Part shown: piece after piece, positions 1 to 9,355 of the stretch
Numbering within the stretch: position 1 is the first letter of the stretch
Layout: every line of letters begins with the position of its first letter
NCBI RefSeq assembly: GCF_000217795.1
Contig: NC_015681.1
Coordinates: 797,244-861,243 of the forward strand
Direction of reading: 5' to 3'
DNA length: 64,000 nucleotides
Source of the DNA: Thermodesulfatator indicus DSM 15286
Lineage (GTDB): Bacteria > Desulfobacterota > Thermodesulfobacteria > Thermodesulfobacteriales > Thermodesulfatatoraceae
Made by a program: the position numbers and the translations under genes
Notes under the pieces: generated by a model
The model's input: only the letters and a program-made list of their open reading frames with translations
Told to the model about the DNA's origin: nothing
Database searches by the model: none

Positions 1-586
1 CTTCTTTGTCCGATATATTATTCCCTACGAAAAATATATTTTTGACCCCTAGGTCTTTGGCCATTTTAGCAATTTGTTTGGCCGTCTCTATACTGCCTAG
101 ATAAGGCTGAACTACGATTAATACCGCGTCAATAGCGGAAATAGTAGCTCGGCCAAAGGGTTCCACTCCGGCCTCAAGGTCAATAACTATAGCTTCTTTA
201 CTCTGTAACAACAGAAAAGAAAGAAGACGCCTTAAAACAGTTTGTTCCGGACAGGCACACCCTCCACCTGCTTCTTTAATGGCACCGAGGACCATTAACT
301 TTAAACCATTGCGAACAAGAGTAAACTTTTCAGGTAGATCATCTACTTTAGGATTTAGTGAATAAAAAGGACCTTCTTTTTCAGCTCTAGCCGCTAAAAG
401 ATCTTTCATTTCTGCTATAGGAGTAACCTTATCTGCCTCTTTGAAACCGAGTAAACGAGCCAGATGCGGGCTTGGATCAGCATCTATGGCTAGGACCTTA
501 TAGCCTTTTTCCAAAAGGGCCCTGCATAAAAGAGCCGCAATAGTTGACTTTCCTACTCCACCTTTGCCACATATAGCTATTTTCAT
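1..586 (-). CDS. cooC: CooC-type nickel-insertion ATPase (partial, C-terminus outside window)
   Basis: Reading the minus strand from ATG at 586 gives about 195 residues with no stop before the window edge, so the C-terminus is missing. The start has a deviant Walker A, GKGGVGKST (residues 7-15), then a DADP motif (about 35-38), a Cys-Ala-Cys pair (C110, C112) in GGGCACPE, and DLEAGVE near residue 142. This combination is characteristic of CooC, the MinD/ParA-like ATPase that helps insert nickel into carbon monoxide dehydrogenase; in characterised CooC the CXC pair forms the Ni-binding dimer interface. No CODH gene is visible here, so the client enzyme is inferred. It is divergent from proS. 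A CooT-like nickel protein lies at 48.7 kb in the same window. Confidence 0.85.
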   Translation of the reverse strand, partial: MKIAICGKGGVGKSTIAALLCRALLEKGYKVLAIDADPSPHLARLLGFKEADKVTPIAEMKDLLAARAEKEGPFYSLNPKVDDLPEKFTLVRNGLKLMVLGAIKEAGGGCACPEQTVLRRLLSFLLLQSKEAIVIDLEAGVEPFGRATISAIDAVLIVVQPYLGSIETAKQIAKMAKDLGVKNIFFVGNNISDKE

Positions 587-662
587 GACAAGAATTTTTA
601 GCAGGTAAAAAAGATTTTTGCCAGTATTTATTTTTTGTTTGACCCTGCTGTAAAACTTGATT

Positions 663-690
663 TCGCCTGTCCCTGTTTTACGTTTATGTT
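663..690 (+). promoter_or_regulatory. Putative proS promoter carrying the GCCTGTCCCT motif
   Basis: TCGCCT (663-668), a 16-bp spacer and TATGTT (685-690) lie 35 bp upstream of the proS ATG. The ten bases GCCTGTCCCT (665-674) overlap the -35. The same arrangement is found in front of ahbD and the ParB-like gene. The promoter call is inference from hexamer match and spacing. Confidence 0.45.
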
Positions 691-725
691 TTGCGTTCAA
701 AATATTGAAACATTAAGGAGGAGTT

Positions 726-2441
726 ATGCGGCTTAGTCGTTATTTTATTCCTACCTTGAGAGAAGACCCTGCTGAAGCTGAAGTTATAAGTCACAAGCTT
801 CTATTACGAGCCGGTATGATAAGAAGGGTAGCCTCGGGAATTTACACTTTTCTCCCTTTAGGTCTAAGGGTCCTGCGTAAAGTAGAAAATATTGTGCGCG
901 AAGAAATGAATAGAGCCGGGGCCCTTGAAGTTCTTTTGCCTTTGGTTCAACCTGGAGAATTATGGCAGGAAACCGGCCGTTGGGACAAATTTGGCAAAGA
1001 GTTATTACGGTTTAAAGACCGCAAAGAACATGATTTCTGCCTTGGTCCTACCCATGAAGAAGTCATTACTGACCTGGTAAGAGGAGAAGTTCGCTCCTAT
1101 CGCCAGCTACCCCTCATCCTTTACCAGATCGCCACTAAGTTTAGAGATGAGATAAGGCCGCGTTTTGGTCTTATGCGGGGGCGAGAGTTCATCATGAAAG
1201 ATGCTTACAGCTTTGATGCCGATGAAAAGGGCCTTGATAAAAGCTACTGGCTCATGTATGAGGCTTATGAACGCACTTTTAAAAGATGCGGCTTAAAATT
1301 TAGGGCCGTATTAGCTGATACTGGGGCCATCGGAGGTAGCGAATCTCACGAATTCATGGTCCTGGCTGATACCGGTGAAGATGTTATTGCCACCTGTCCG
1401 GCTTGTGGCTATGCCGCTAATTTAGAAATGGCTGAGGCCAAAAGAGAATTTTCCTATCCAGATGAACCAGAAAAACCTTTAGAAAAAGTTGCTACCCCTG
1501 AAGCCAAACGAGTTGAAGAAGTAACGGCCTTTTTGGGAGTTCCTCCTGAAAAGTTAGTCAAAACATTAATCTATGTCGTAGATGGCCAGCCTCATGCCGT
1601 GTTAATAAGGGGGGACCATGAACTAAACGAGATAAAGCTGAGAAAAGCCTTAGGAGCAGAAGAATTAGAAATGGCTGACCCGGAAACAGTAGAAAAGCTC
1701 ACGGGAGCTCCCGTTGGTTTTGCTGGTCCGGTGAGGATTTCTGGCGTAAAAATTATTGCCGATAAAGCTATTTGGGGGCTGAAAAACTTTATCGTAGGGG
1801 CTAACGAGGCTGATGCCCATTACGTAAATGTCAATTATCCCAGAGACTTTGAAATAGAGGCCTTTTTTGACTTGAGAAACGTAACTGAGGGAGACCTATG
1901 CCCTAAGTGCGGTAAGCCGCTTGAGTTGGTGCGCGGAATAGAAGTAGGCCATGTATTTAAACTTGGCACCAAATACAGTGAGGCTATGGGAGCTACCTTC
2001 CTTGATGCCGAGGGCAAAGAACGACCGTTTGTAATGGGTTGCTACGGCATAGGTGTTTCTCGTACCATGGCCGCAGCAATTGAGCAGAACCATGATGAAA
2101 ACGGAATCATCTGGCCAATAAGTATAGCTCCTTTTCAGGTCATTCTGCTCACACTTAATCCCAAAAGCACAACATTAATGGAATTTTCAGAAAAGCTTTA
2201 TAAAGAGCTTGAGGCCCAAGGCCTTGAAGTTCTCTGGGATGAAAGAGATGAGCGTCCAGGTGTCAAATTTAAAGATGCAGATTTAATTGGCATCCCCTAT
2301 CAATTAGTAATAGGCAAAACCTTTGAAAAAGAAGGAAAACTTGAAATTAAAGAAAGGGCCACTGGAGAAAAAAGGCTTTTAAGTGAGGAAGAAGCCCTAA
2401 ACTTCCTAAAAGAAAAGGCTAAAACAACTTCTGGTGAGTAA
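726..2441 (+). CDS. proS: Prolyl-tRNA synthetase
   Basis: A 571-residue bacterial-type ProRS, the usual length for the form with an inserted editing domain. It charges tRNA-Pro in the cytoplasm. Class II motif 2 is visible at about residues 144-161 ([16 protein letters not shown]), GSESHEF at 204-210, and motif 3 GCYGIGVSR near 440. The central INS (YbaK-like) region, roughly 230-400, is flanked by CPACG and CPKCG Cys pairs that could bind a metal. A strong AAGGAGGAG lies just before the ATG. The end overlaps the GTG start of tlyA by 8 bp, so the two are probably translationally coupled. Confidence 0.97.
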   Translation: MRLSRYFIPTLREDPAEAEVISHKLLLRAGMIRRVASGIYTFLPLGLRVLRKVENIVREEMNRAGALEVLLPLVQPGELWQETGRWDKFGKELLRFKDRKEHDFCLGPTHEEVITDLVRGEVRSYRQLPLILYQIATKFRDEIRPRFGLMRGREFIMKDAYSFDADEKGLDKSYWLMYEAYERTFKRCGLKFRAVLADTGAIGGSESHEFMVLADTGEDVIATCPACGYAANLEMAEAKREFSYPDEPEKPLEKVATPEAKRVEEVTAFLGVPPEKLVKTLIYVVDGQPHAVLIRGDHELNEIKLRKALGAEELEMADPETVEKLTGAPVGFAGPVRISGVKIIADKAIWGLKNFIVGANEADAHYVNVNYPRDFEIEAFFDLRNVTEGDLCPKCGKPLELVRGIEVGHVFKLGTKYSEAMGATFLDAEGKERPFVMGCYGIGVSRTMAAAIEQNHDENGIIWPISIAPFQVILLTLNPKSTTLMEFSEKLYKELEAQGLEVLWDERDERPGVKFKDADLIGIPYQLVIGKTFEKEGKLEIKERATGEKRLLSEEEALNFLKEKAKTTSGE

Positions 2442-3174
2442 AGAGAGACTTGATAAACTGTTAGTTAAACGAGGCCTGGTGGAGAGTAGAGAAAAAGCCC
2501 AGGCTATGATTATGGCCGGCCAGGTTTATGTTAATGGCGAGCGTGTGGATAAGGCCGGCCATAAAGTCCCTGTTGAGGCAGATATTCAAATAAAAGGAAG
2601 ACTTCCGTTTGTTTCTCGAGGTGGCCTCAAGCTTGCTCACGCTCTAACACACTTTGGTTTAAACGTTAAAGGGTTAGTATGCGCGGATATCGGTGCCTCA
2701 ACCGGCGGCTTTACTGACTGTTTATTACAGGCCGGAGCCCAAAAAGTTTACGCCATCGATGTGGGAAAAGGCCAGCTTCACTATAAACTACGCAGTGATC
2801 CTCGAGTTGTGGTATTTGAAGAAGTAAATGCCCGTTATCTTACAGAAAAAGACCTGCCTGAACCAGTAGATTTAATAACTATAGATGTCTCTTTTATTTC
2901 TCTTACGAAAATTTTACCAGCAGCCTTACGCATTTTAAAACCCGGGGGAAAGATAGTCGCTTTGATAAAACCCCAATTTGAAGTAGGTAGAAACAAAGTA
3001 GGTAGAGGCGGGGTTGTTCGCGACCCGGCTTTACACCAAGAAGCTATAAAAAAAATAGAAGATTTTGCTACTAAAGAGCTAAATCTAAAGTCATATGGTG
3101 TGATAGAGAGCCCTATCTTAGGCCCTGCCGGGAACAAAGAATTTCTAATACTTTTAGCAAAAACCGACAGCTAA
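2434..3174 (+). CDS. tlyA: TlyA-family rRNA 2'-O-methyltransferase / haemolysin-like protein
   Basis: 246 residues from a GTG start inside the end of proS. An S4 RNA-binding domain occupies about residues 3-62 ([21 protein letters not shown]). An FtsJ-like Rossmann methyltransferase follows, with SAM loop [11 protein letters not shown] around 84-94 and the catalytic-type motifs TIDVSFISL and ALIKPQFE. In characterised family members the product 2'-O-methylates cytidines of 16S/23S rRNA. The historical name haemolysin is not evidence of membrane lysis. The length is typical. Coupling to proS places it with translation functions. Confidence 0.9.
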   Translation: MSKERLDKLLVKRGLVESREKAQAMIMAGQVYVNGERVDKAGHKVPVEADIQIKGRLPFVSRGGLKLAHALTHFGLNVKGLVCADIGASTGGFTDCLLQAGAQKVYAIDVGKGQLHYKLRSDPRVVVFEEVNARYLTEKDLPEPVDLITIDVSFISLTKILPAALRILKPGGKIVALIKPQFEVGRNKVGRGGVVRDPALHQEAIKKIEDFATKELNLKSYGVIESPILGPAGNKEFLILLAKTDS

Positions 3175-3242
3175 ATAAGTTGGCTTATCAAATCAATAAT
3201 GTTATAAAAGCAAAAATTAGGGATTTTAAAAGGGGGTATTTT

Positions 3243-3959
3243 ATGCTGGTTAAAGAATGGATGACCGAAGATCCCATAACCATAGACGAAAATGCATCTA
3301 TCATGAAAGCTGTCCAGATAATGAAAGAACATAGTATGCGGCGCTTACCAGTAGTCAAAGCCGGCAAACTAGTGGGTATTATCACAGATAGGGATATTCG
3401 TGAAGCCACACCCTCAAGAGCCACTACCTTGGATATTCACGAACTCTATTATTTGCTTTCAGAAATAAGAGTAAAAGACGTAATGACTCCAAACCCCATT
3501 GCCATAAGTCCTGATGTAACCGTTGAATACGCTGCCGTTGTTATGCTAGAAAACTGTATTTCTGGACTTCCCATCGTAGACGAAGAAAACCACGTTTTAG
3601 GTATTATTACCCAAACCGATATTTTTAAAGTCCTTATTCATATTACGGGCATCTACTACGGCCCCTGGCAGGTAGCTTTTTTACTGCCTGCTAAACCAGG
3701 GCTAATTTCTGAACTAGTACAAAACATTCGCACCTGGGGAGCTCGCATTGTCACTGTACTGAGCGCCTACGAAGGGCTTGAGCTTGAAAGAAGACGCGTT
3801 TATATACGCCTAACAGGAATAGAAGAAGAAAAATTCAAAGAAATGATAGAGGCCCTAAAAGAAAAGTATGAGGTACTTTACTGGGTAAGAGATGATCTCT
3901 CCTACATCCCCAGAAAGGAAGAAAGATCTAAAAGCCGAGAGGCCTCAAAATTTCTCTAA
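3243..3959 (+). CDS. AcuB-like protein with two CBS domains and a C-terminal ACT-like domain
   Basis: The chosen start is ATG 3243 (238 aa), preceded by AAAAGGGGGT; an upstream TTG at 3180 in frame has no better support. Residues about 5-60 and 80-135 form a CBS pair (VKEWMTEDPITI..., VKDVMTPNPIAI...), which usually senses adenine nucleotides. Residues about 140-210 look like an ACT domain (LLPAKPGLISELVQNIRTWG). This CBS-CBS-ACT order is that of AcuB-type proteins; no acetoin operon is present, so the ligand is unknown. The last 32 bp overlap convergently with the end of the PBP1A gene. Confidence 0.8.
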   Translation: MLVKEWMTEDPITIDENASIMKAVQIMKEHSMRRLPVVKAGKLVGIITDRDIREATPSRATTLDIHELYYLLSEIRVKDVMTPNPIAISPDVTVEYAAVVMLENCISGLPIVDEENHVLGIITQTDIFKVLIHITGIYYGPWQVAFLLPAKPGLISELVQNIRTWGARIVTVLSAYEGLELERRRVYIRLTGIEEEKFKEMIEALKEKYEVLYWVRDDLSYIPRKEERSKSREASKFL

Positions 3960-5952
3960 AGATATTAGGTAATATACTCCTGCGCGGTAATGAATTTTTG
4001 AGTTCAGGAACATTTTCTTCTTTAAACGGAGTAAGGATAATTTCTTCTCCGCGAAGTGGGTCGAAATCTTTTGTTTCTACAAAAACTATTCCTTTTGGAG
4101 GTTCGGGGGCTTCTTCTTTGTAACTGTCAGGTCTGCTTTTCATTACCTTTACCCACAAAGGACAGGCGGCTCGACCTCCTGTTTCTAGCCTTCCCAATGG
4201 TTTAACCTTATCATAACCTATCCATACTCCGCAGGTTATATCGGGAGTAAATCCTATAAACCAGGCATCTTGGTAATTATCAGTGGTTCCTGTTTTCCCA
4301 GCTGCCCAGACTCCTAATTGCTTAGCACAACGACCGGTACCTTCTCTAACTACTTCGTGTAATAAAAATTCCATAATGTAGGCAGTTTCTGCGGAAAGAA
4401 CCCTCTTAGACGATCTTTCCAGAGGAATCTCTTGGCCGTGTCGGTCAAAGATACTGTCAACTAAAGTCTCTTCTTTAAAAACTCCCTGGTTGGCAAAAAC
4501 AGAATAAGCTCTGGTTAGCTCTAGAAGAGAAAGTCCACTACTTCCCAAGGCCACAGAATAATTTTTAGCTAAAGGGCTTTTTATCCCTAAACTTTTGGCC
4601 ATCACAAATAAATCCGGAAGCCCTACTGCATAAGCCAATTTAACCGCTGCTGTATTACGAGAATGTACCAACGCCGTACGCAGACTTATAATCCCGAAAT
4701 AATCTCTATCAAAATTTTTGGGCTGCCAGTAAGAGCCTGGTCTAGCTCCTGGAAGGACAATAGGCTCATCTACAATTTTACTAGCTGCAGTGGCTATGTC
4801 TTTTTCGATGGCTGTAGCCCAGATAATGGGTTTAAAAGCTGAACCAGGCTGCCTTCTAGCCTGAACCGCCCGATTAAACTGATTGTGCTCATAGTCTCTT
4901 CCGCCTATCAAGACCCGCACAGCCCCTCTTTTATTATCAAGACAAATTATGGCTCCTTGCGGGATATCCTTATGCTTGTTTCTTTTGGCAATTAGTTCTA
5001 ACTGTTCTTTTAGTTTTTTAATGGCTTCTTCTTGCCATAGCAGATCAAGCGAAGCATAAATGGTGTAACCACCGGTATAGAGTTCTTTACCGAACTTTTT
5101 TTCCAGGCGATATTTCAAAATACTCAAGAAATAAAGGGCTTCTTTTTTAGGAGAAAAATCTCCTGGGTTCAACTTTAAAGGACTGGCCATGGCTTTTTTG
5201 GCCGTCTCAAGGCTGATGTAACCCTCTTCAGCCATCCTCGTAAGTACGTAAGCCCGCCTTTTAAGGGCAAGTTCGGGATTGCGAAACGGATTATAACGGC
5301 TGGGAGCAGGCGTTAAACCAGCAATAAGCGCGGCTTCTGGTAAGGTTAGCTCCCAGACATGTTTATTAAAATAAGTACGAGCCGCAGCTTCTACTCCGTA
5401 AGCTCCGGCACCCAGGTAAATTTGGTTAAGATAAATGGTTAATATCTCGTCTTTGGTAAGAGCTGAGTCTATTTGCCAGGCCAGGATAGCTTCTTTAAGT
5501 TTTCGCTTAAAAGTTCGTTCACGAGTTAAAAGAAGGGCTCTGGCCACCTGTTGAGTTATAGTGCTTCCTCCTTGAACTATTCGCCTCTCTTTTATGTCCA
5601 CAATAAGAGCCCGTAAAATACTCCAAAAATCAAGCCCTTGGTGTTCGTAAAAACGGGCATCTTCTGCAGAAACAAAAGCTTGAATTAAATAAGGGGGTAC
5701 CTGAGAAAGAGGAACAGGAAACCGCCTTTCTTTATACCAGTAAGCCAATACTTCACCGCGATGGTCAAGAACAGTGGTAGCAGCTGGGGGTTCGTACTTA
5801 GCTAGTTTAGAAATACTCGGAAGATTAAGTGAAAAATAAAAGTAAACCAGAAATAAAATTAGCCCTAAAGATATTGCCGCAGCGCTAAACAACACTATAG
5901 TCAGGTGAAAATGAGTAAGTATTCTTTGTTTTTTGGGACGTCTTCTAGGCAT
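3928..5952 (-). CDS. Penicillin-binding protein 1A (bifunctional transglycosylase/transpeptidase)
   Basis: A 674-residue class A PBP that polymerises and cross-links peptidoglycan in the periplasm. It has a basic cytoplasmic N-terminus, one membrane anchor (about 15-40), a GT51 domain with catalytic Glu in SAED (E97) and GSTITQQ (129-135), and a transpeptidase domain with SAFK (S371), SRN (431-433) and KTGTT near 555. The Leu/Pro-rich tail after about 620 is short, as in PBP1A of Gram-negatives without long extensions. Its start overlaps the end of the ABC-class ATPase gene by 8 bp, and its end overlaps the CBS gene on the other strand. Confidence 0.93.
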   Translation of the reverse strand: MPRRRPKKQRILTHFHLTIVLFSAAAISLGLILFLVYFYFSLNLPSISKLAKYEPPAATTVLDHRGEVLAYWYKERRFPVPLSQVPPYLIQAFVSAEDARFYEHQGLDFWSILRALIVDIKERRIVQGGSTITQQVARALLLTRERTFKRKLKEAILAWQIDSALTKDEILTIYLNQIYLGAGAYGVEAAARTYFNKHVWELTLPEAALIAGLTPAPSRYNPFRNPELALKRRAYVLTRMAEEGYISLETAKKAMASPLKLNPGDFSPKKEALYFLSILKYRLEKKFGKELYTGGYTIYASLDLLWQEEAIKKLKEQLELIAKRNKHKDIPQGAIICLDNKRGAVRVLIGGRDYEHNQFNRAVQARRQPGSAFKPIIWATAIEKDIATAASKIVDEPIVLPGARPGSYWQPKNFDRDYFGIISLRTALVHSRNTAAVKLAYAVGLPDLFVMAKSLGIKSPLAKNYSVALGSSGLSLLELTRAYSVFANQGVFKEETLVDSIFDRHGQEIPLERSSKRVLSAETAYIMEFLLHEVVREGTGRCAKQLGVWAAGKTGTTDNYQDAWFIGFTPDITCGVWIGYDKVKPLGRLETGGRAACPLWVKVMKSRPDSYKEEAPEPPKGIVFVETKDFDPLRGEEIILTPFKEENVPELKNSLPRRSILPNIFREILRPLGF

Positions 5953-7633
5953 CTTTAACTCTCAGAGAACGCAAACGATTAAGGGCCGCAGCTAGCTCCA
6001 TTGGCCTGAAAAAAGCAAGGTCTCCCCGGGGCATTCCACTCAAACATTTAAGCCCCTTAGTTTTTACAGTCATTTCTATAAAGTTTAACCCTTCTAGCAA
6101 ATTTTTCCCCTGCTTTATTTGTTCGGCCAAAAGAGGAAGGGCTAAACTGATAGCTCTAGTTTGATCTACAGAAACTATCTGTTCCACTGCTGAAAGATCA
6201 ATAACTTCTTTTCCCCAAAGAACGGTGTCTCTGGATTTTGCTTTAGGACTTTTTGAAACTTTGGGGAAACTTTCAGGAAGAAAATACCTGGAATTTGGTT
6301 TTTTAAAAGGGGGGACGTCTTCTTTTAGGCGATTTGAAGGATATTTTTGGATAATATTTCTGGCCTCTATAGTGGCATCTTTGGGAAGATAATTGTCCAT
6401 CACTATTACTGTATCAGCCACATCAAGATAATCTCCACAGCCACCAATTACCAGTATGCTTGATACACCAAAAATTTCATATAATTCACGTACTCTATCA
6501 AGAAACGGTGTAATGGGTTCTTTCTCTTTACTTACTAGCATCTGCATTCTTAGATCACGAATCATAAAGTTAGTAGCTGAGGTGTCTTCGTCAATAAGAA
6601 GGACATCGGCGAAAAGCTCAAGGGCTTCCATGATATTGGCCGCCTGACTAGTAGAACCAGAGGCACAGTCAGTAGTAAAAGATTTAGTATCAAGACCTAA
6701 AGGCAAATTATTTATAAAAGGTGAAATATCTACACCGGTAATCTTGCGGCCATCTTCAGCACGAATTTTTACTGCTAAAGGAGAAGTTACAACTAGCTCC
6801 CGCCCATCTCCTGGTATGTGATTGTAAATACCAAGTTCAAGGGCCCGCAAGAGAGTAGATTTTCCGTGAAAGCCACCACCAGCAATTAAGGTAACTCCTG
6901 GACGTATTCCTAAACCCCGCACTCGGCCACGATTGGGAAGATCTATCTCTACAGCTAAAGAATCAGGAGCCTTAAAAGGTACGGCATTTTTTGCCGGTTT
7001 CGGATCTATCCCGGAAGCCCTTGGTAAAATACTTCCATCCGCTACAAAGGCTATAAGGCCCAAAGCTTTTAGCCTATCCCGTAAAAAATCGGCATCTTCA
7101 TTTATTTCCACAAAAGCCTTGAGGAAAGTATGGTCTAATTCCGGGTAACAAAGGGCTTTGGCTAATTTGGGCAGATAATCCAAGAGAATTTTCTGGGCTT
7201 CTTTAGCTAAAATACGACGCCCTGCGGCCGGAAGCCCTACAAAAAAACGCAGCTCAATACCTCCGTTATCATCTAGTTCTAGGGCTGTGCGAGGAAGAAT
7301 TTCCTGCCCTGGGCCGTGAACTTTTATTAATCCACCTTTGCCTGTGCCAATTTTGCGGGAAAACTTTTGAGCTAATTGAGAAGCTTTATAAGCCAGATAA
7401 TTTTCAAGTCCTACCTTTCGTGAAGGATTATTGTAAAAATGGGAAGGGATTTGGGCCAGATCTCCAGGAATTTTTAATCTCAGTAAACTTGGAGGGGCAA
7501 ATGGGTCTGACTGAACTTTATCTATAAAAAGTGTGCCTTCTGAAAATTGATAAACACCTTTTAGCTCTTTGTAAGCACCATATCCTTGGCCACCTATGCG
7601 TTTAAGTTTGGCGCTAAGAGTTTTGGCATCCAT
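5945..7633 (-). CDS. Predicted ABC-class P-loop ATPase (COG3044-like)
   Basis: 562 residues. It resembles the soluble 'predicted ATPase of the ABC class' family rather than a transporter. There is no membrane segment. A Walker A-like GGGFHGKSTLL lies near residue 253, a signature-like SGSTSQ motif near 325, and Walker B LLIDEDTSATNFM near 345. The N-terminal 200 residues are family-specific, with many basic residues (KIGTGKGGLIKV), suggesting a nucleic-acid or polyphosphate ligand; this is inference. The biochemical role of the family is not established. It sits between a 91-aa gene and PBP1A in what looks like one operon. Confidence 0.8.
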   Translation of the reverse strand: MDAKTLSAKLKRIGGQGYGAYKELKGVYQFSEGTLFIDKVQSDPFAPPSLLRLKIPGDLAQIPSHFYNNPSRKVGLENYLAYKASQLAQKFSRKIGTGKGGLIKVHGPGQEILPRTALELDDNGGIELRFFVGLPAAGRRILAKEAQKILLDYLPKLAKALCYPELDHTFLKAFVEINEDADFLRDRLKALGLIAFVADGSILPRASGIDPKPAKNAVPFKAPDSLAVEIDLPNRGRVRGLGIRPGVTLIAGGGFHGKSTLLRALELGIYNHIPGDGRELVVTSPLAVKIRAEDGRKITGVDISPFINNLPLGLDTKSFTTDCASGSTSQAANIMEALELFADVLLIDEDTSATNFMIRDLRMQMLVSKEKEPITPFLDRVRELYEIFGVSSILVIGGCGDYLDVADTVIVMDNYLPKDATIEARNIIQKYPSNRLKEDVPPFKKPNSRYFLPESFPKVSKSPKAKSRDTVLWGKEVIDLSAVEQIVSVDQTRAISLALPLLAEQIKQGKNLLEGLNFIEMTVKTKGLKCLSGMPRGDLAFFRPMELAAALNRLRSLRVKDA

Positions 7634-7634
7634 A

Positions 7635-7910
7635 TTAAGCTCTTCTTTTAAAGGCCCAGAGAATATGACTACGCGGGAACTCCCTGGCTATTAGTCGGGC
7701 TAAAATTTTTTGGAGATCTTTTAGATCTCTGGCCACGTGATCTTCATTAAAAAAGCCTCTTTCTTCCACTAAAAAAGCGTCTTCAACTTTTATTACCCTT
7801 ACGATGCGATTTCTTTTTTTGCACAGCAAATCAATACATTCACCTACATCTAAATCTTTACACTGGGAAAGACTCCAGTTAAGTGCCTTTTCTATAGCAA
7901 CGCGGGCCAT
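7635..7910 (-). CDS. Small protein of unknown function upstream of the ABC-class ATPase
   Basis: 91 residues, not recognised. It is a mixed alpha/beta sequence with a short Cys pair (C17 and C25) and a basic end (SHILWAFKRRA). It ends one base before the ATG of the ABC-class ATPase gene, so the two are very likely co-translated. That tight coupling is the main evidence that it is real. Its function is probably tied to the ATPase, but nothing in the sequence names it. Confidence 0.65.
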   Translation of the reverse strand: MARVAIEKALNWSLSQCKDLDVGECIDLLCKKRNRIVRVIKVEDAFLVEERGFFNEDHVARDLKDLQKILARLIAREFPRSHILWAFKRRA

Positions 7911-8013
7911 ACCTTTTGCATTTTAGGTCAAAACCACACAAAAACAAGATAGCCTTTTCGAGAACAAGTTTTTCCATTAGAAAATAACATCATCTTATTT
8001 AAGGAGGAAACAA

Positions 8014-9186
8014 GTGTTTATACCTGAAGGCTTTTCTTTTGGAGCTATAGCTAGCGGTATCAAGAAAAAGGGGTTTGATCTCGGTTTGATTTATGCGGAA
8101 AAACCCGCTTTGGGAGTAGGGGTTTTCACTACCAATCTGGTAAAAGCTGCACCTGTCCTTCTGGGGCAAGAGGTTCTAACTAGAAATAATAAATTTCGAG
8201 CCATAATAGTAAATAGCGGCTGTGCCAATGCCTGCACCGGAGAAGCAGGGCTTTTAGACGCCAAAGAAATATCTTCTTATCTCGCTCAAAAACTTAATTG
8301 CTCTCCAGAAGAAATACTTCCCGCCTCAACAGGCGTTATAGGTGAACGTCTTCCCAAAGAAAAGATTATTAAAGCTATACCTTCTCTTATAGAAAAGTTA
8401 TCTCCCGAAAGATATCAAGATTTTGCAAAAGCCATTATGACTACTGATGCTTTTCCCAAAATAGCTAGTCGGCAAATTGAAATTTCTGGAGTAAAAATAA
8501 ATATTTTAGGCATCGCCAAAGGTGCTGGAATGATAGCTCCCAATATGGCCACCATGTTAGCTTTTTTACTTACTGATATCTCTCTTCCCCAGGAAAGACT
8601 AGCAAAAATTTTAAAAGCCGTTGTTAACAAAACTTTTAATAGAATTACCGTTGATGGAGATACCAGTACTAACGATACTGTTTACTTAATGGCCAGTGGT
8701 CAAAAAAAAGAAGTAGAAAAAAAAGATATGACAACTTTTGAAAAAGCACTTTATGAAGTATGTTATGAACTGGCTTCTTTTATTGTTAAGGACGGAGAAG
8801 GTGCTACAAAGTTAGTAAAAATAAGCGTAACAAATGCTAAAAGCGAAGAAAAAGCTCTAAAAATGGCTAAAACTATAGCCAATTCTCTCCTAGTAAAAAC
8901 AGCCCTTTTTGGAGAAGACCCAAATTGGGGCCGTTTTCTGGCAGCTATGGGAAGAGCAGGCGTAAATTTTGATCCAAATAAAGTTGATATTTATGTAAAC
9001 AAAATAAAAATTGTAGAAAATGGTCTAGGGATAGGAAAAGAAAACGAAAACAAAGCTCATCTGGAAATGAAAAAACCAAACTTTTCAATAACTATTGACT
9101 TAAAAGAAGGAGATTATAAAGCTTATTATTTAACCTGTGATTTAAGTTACGATTATGTAAAAATCAATGCCGAATACCGAACTTAA
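8014..9186 (+). CDS. argJ: Glutamate N-acetyltransferase / ornithine acetyltransferase
   Basis: 390 residues from GTG 8014, preceded by TAAGGAGGAAACA. ArgJ recycles the acetyl group from N-acetylornithine to glutamate in arginine synthesis; some also make N-acetylglutamate from acetyl-CoA. The autoprocessing site is clear: KGAGMIAPNMATML, with the Ala-Thr bond at about 179/180 and T180 the expected nucleophile of the beta chain. The family motif for substrate binding, DGDTSTND, is present. The gene is noticeably A-rich compared with the cysS-oppF stretch. It overlaps the next small gene by 20 bp. A separate NAGS-like gene lies at 45.6 kb, so acetylglutamate can be primed independently. Confidence 0.95.
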   Translation: MFIPEGFSFGAIASGIKKKGFDLGLIYAEKPALGVGVFTTNLVKAAPVLLGQEVLTRNNKFRAIIVNSGCANACTGEAGLLDAKEISSYLAQKLNCSPEEILPASTGVIGERLPKEKIIKAIPSLIEKLSPERYQDFAKAIMTTDAFPKIASRQIEISGVKINILGIAKGAGMIAPNMATMLAFLLTDISLPQERLAKILKAVVNKTFNRITVDGDTSTNDTVYLMASGQKKEVEKKDMTTFEKALYEVCYELASFIVKDGEGATKLVKISVTNAKSEEKALKMAKTIANSLLVKTALFGEDPNWGRFLAAMGRAGVNFDPNKVDIYVNKIKIVENGLGIGKENENKAHLEMKKPNFSITIDLKEGDYKAYYLTCDLSYDYVKINAEYRT

Positions 9187-9355
9187 AAATCAAAATAAAG
9201 AAAAGGGCAAGAAATCTGAAGAAGAATTAGGTTTTTGCGCTAAAGATGGAGAATACCGTCTTATAAAAGAAGGTTGTCCTTATCCTAAAGATTATTGTCC
9301 TTATCGAAAAGCTTGTCTTATTCATTTTATATCAAAAAAAGGAGGCGATTTTTAG
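9167..9355 (+). CDS. Small cysteine-containing protein between argJ and surE
   Basis: 62 residues, not recognised. A lysine/glutamate-rich N-terminus is followed by a compact Cys cluster (C25, C37, C44, C49 in GFCAKDG...EGCPYPKDYCPYRKAC), suggestive of zinc or iron-sulfur binding. It overlaps argJ by 20 bp, and its TAG stop overlaps the GTG of surE by one base (TAGTG). The surE ribosome-binding site lies inside its last codons. Position and non-random composition support a real gene; the function is unknown. Confidence 0.6.
   Translation: MPNTELKNQNKEKGKKSEEELGFCAKDGEYRLIKEGCPYPKDYCPYRKACLIHFISKKGGDF

Noticed and set aside
9295-9354. Longer SurE start
   Set aside because: SurE proteins begin at MRILLTNDD; the extra part is the coding region of the small Cys protein in another frame.
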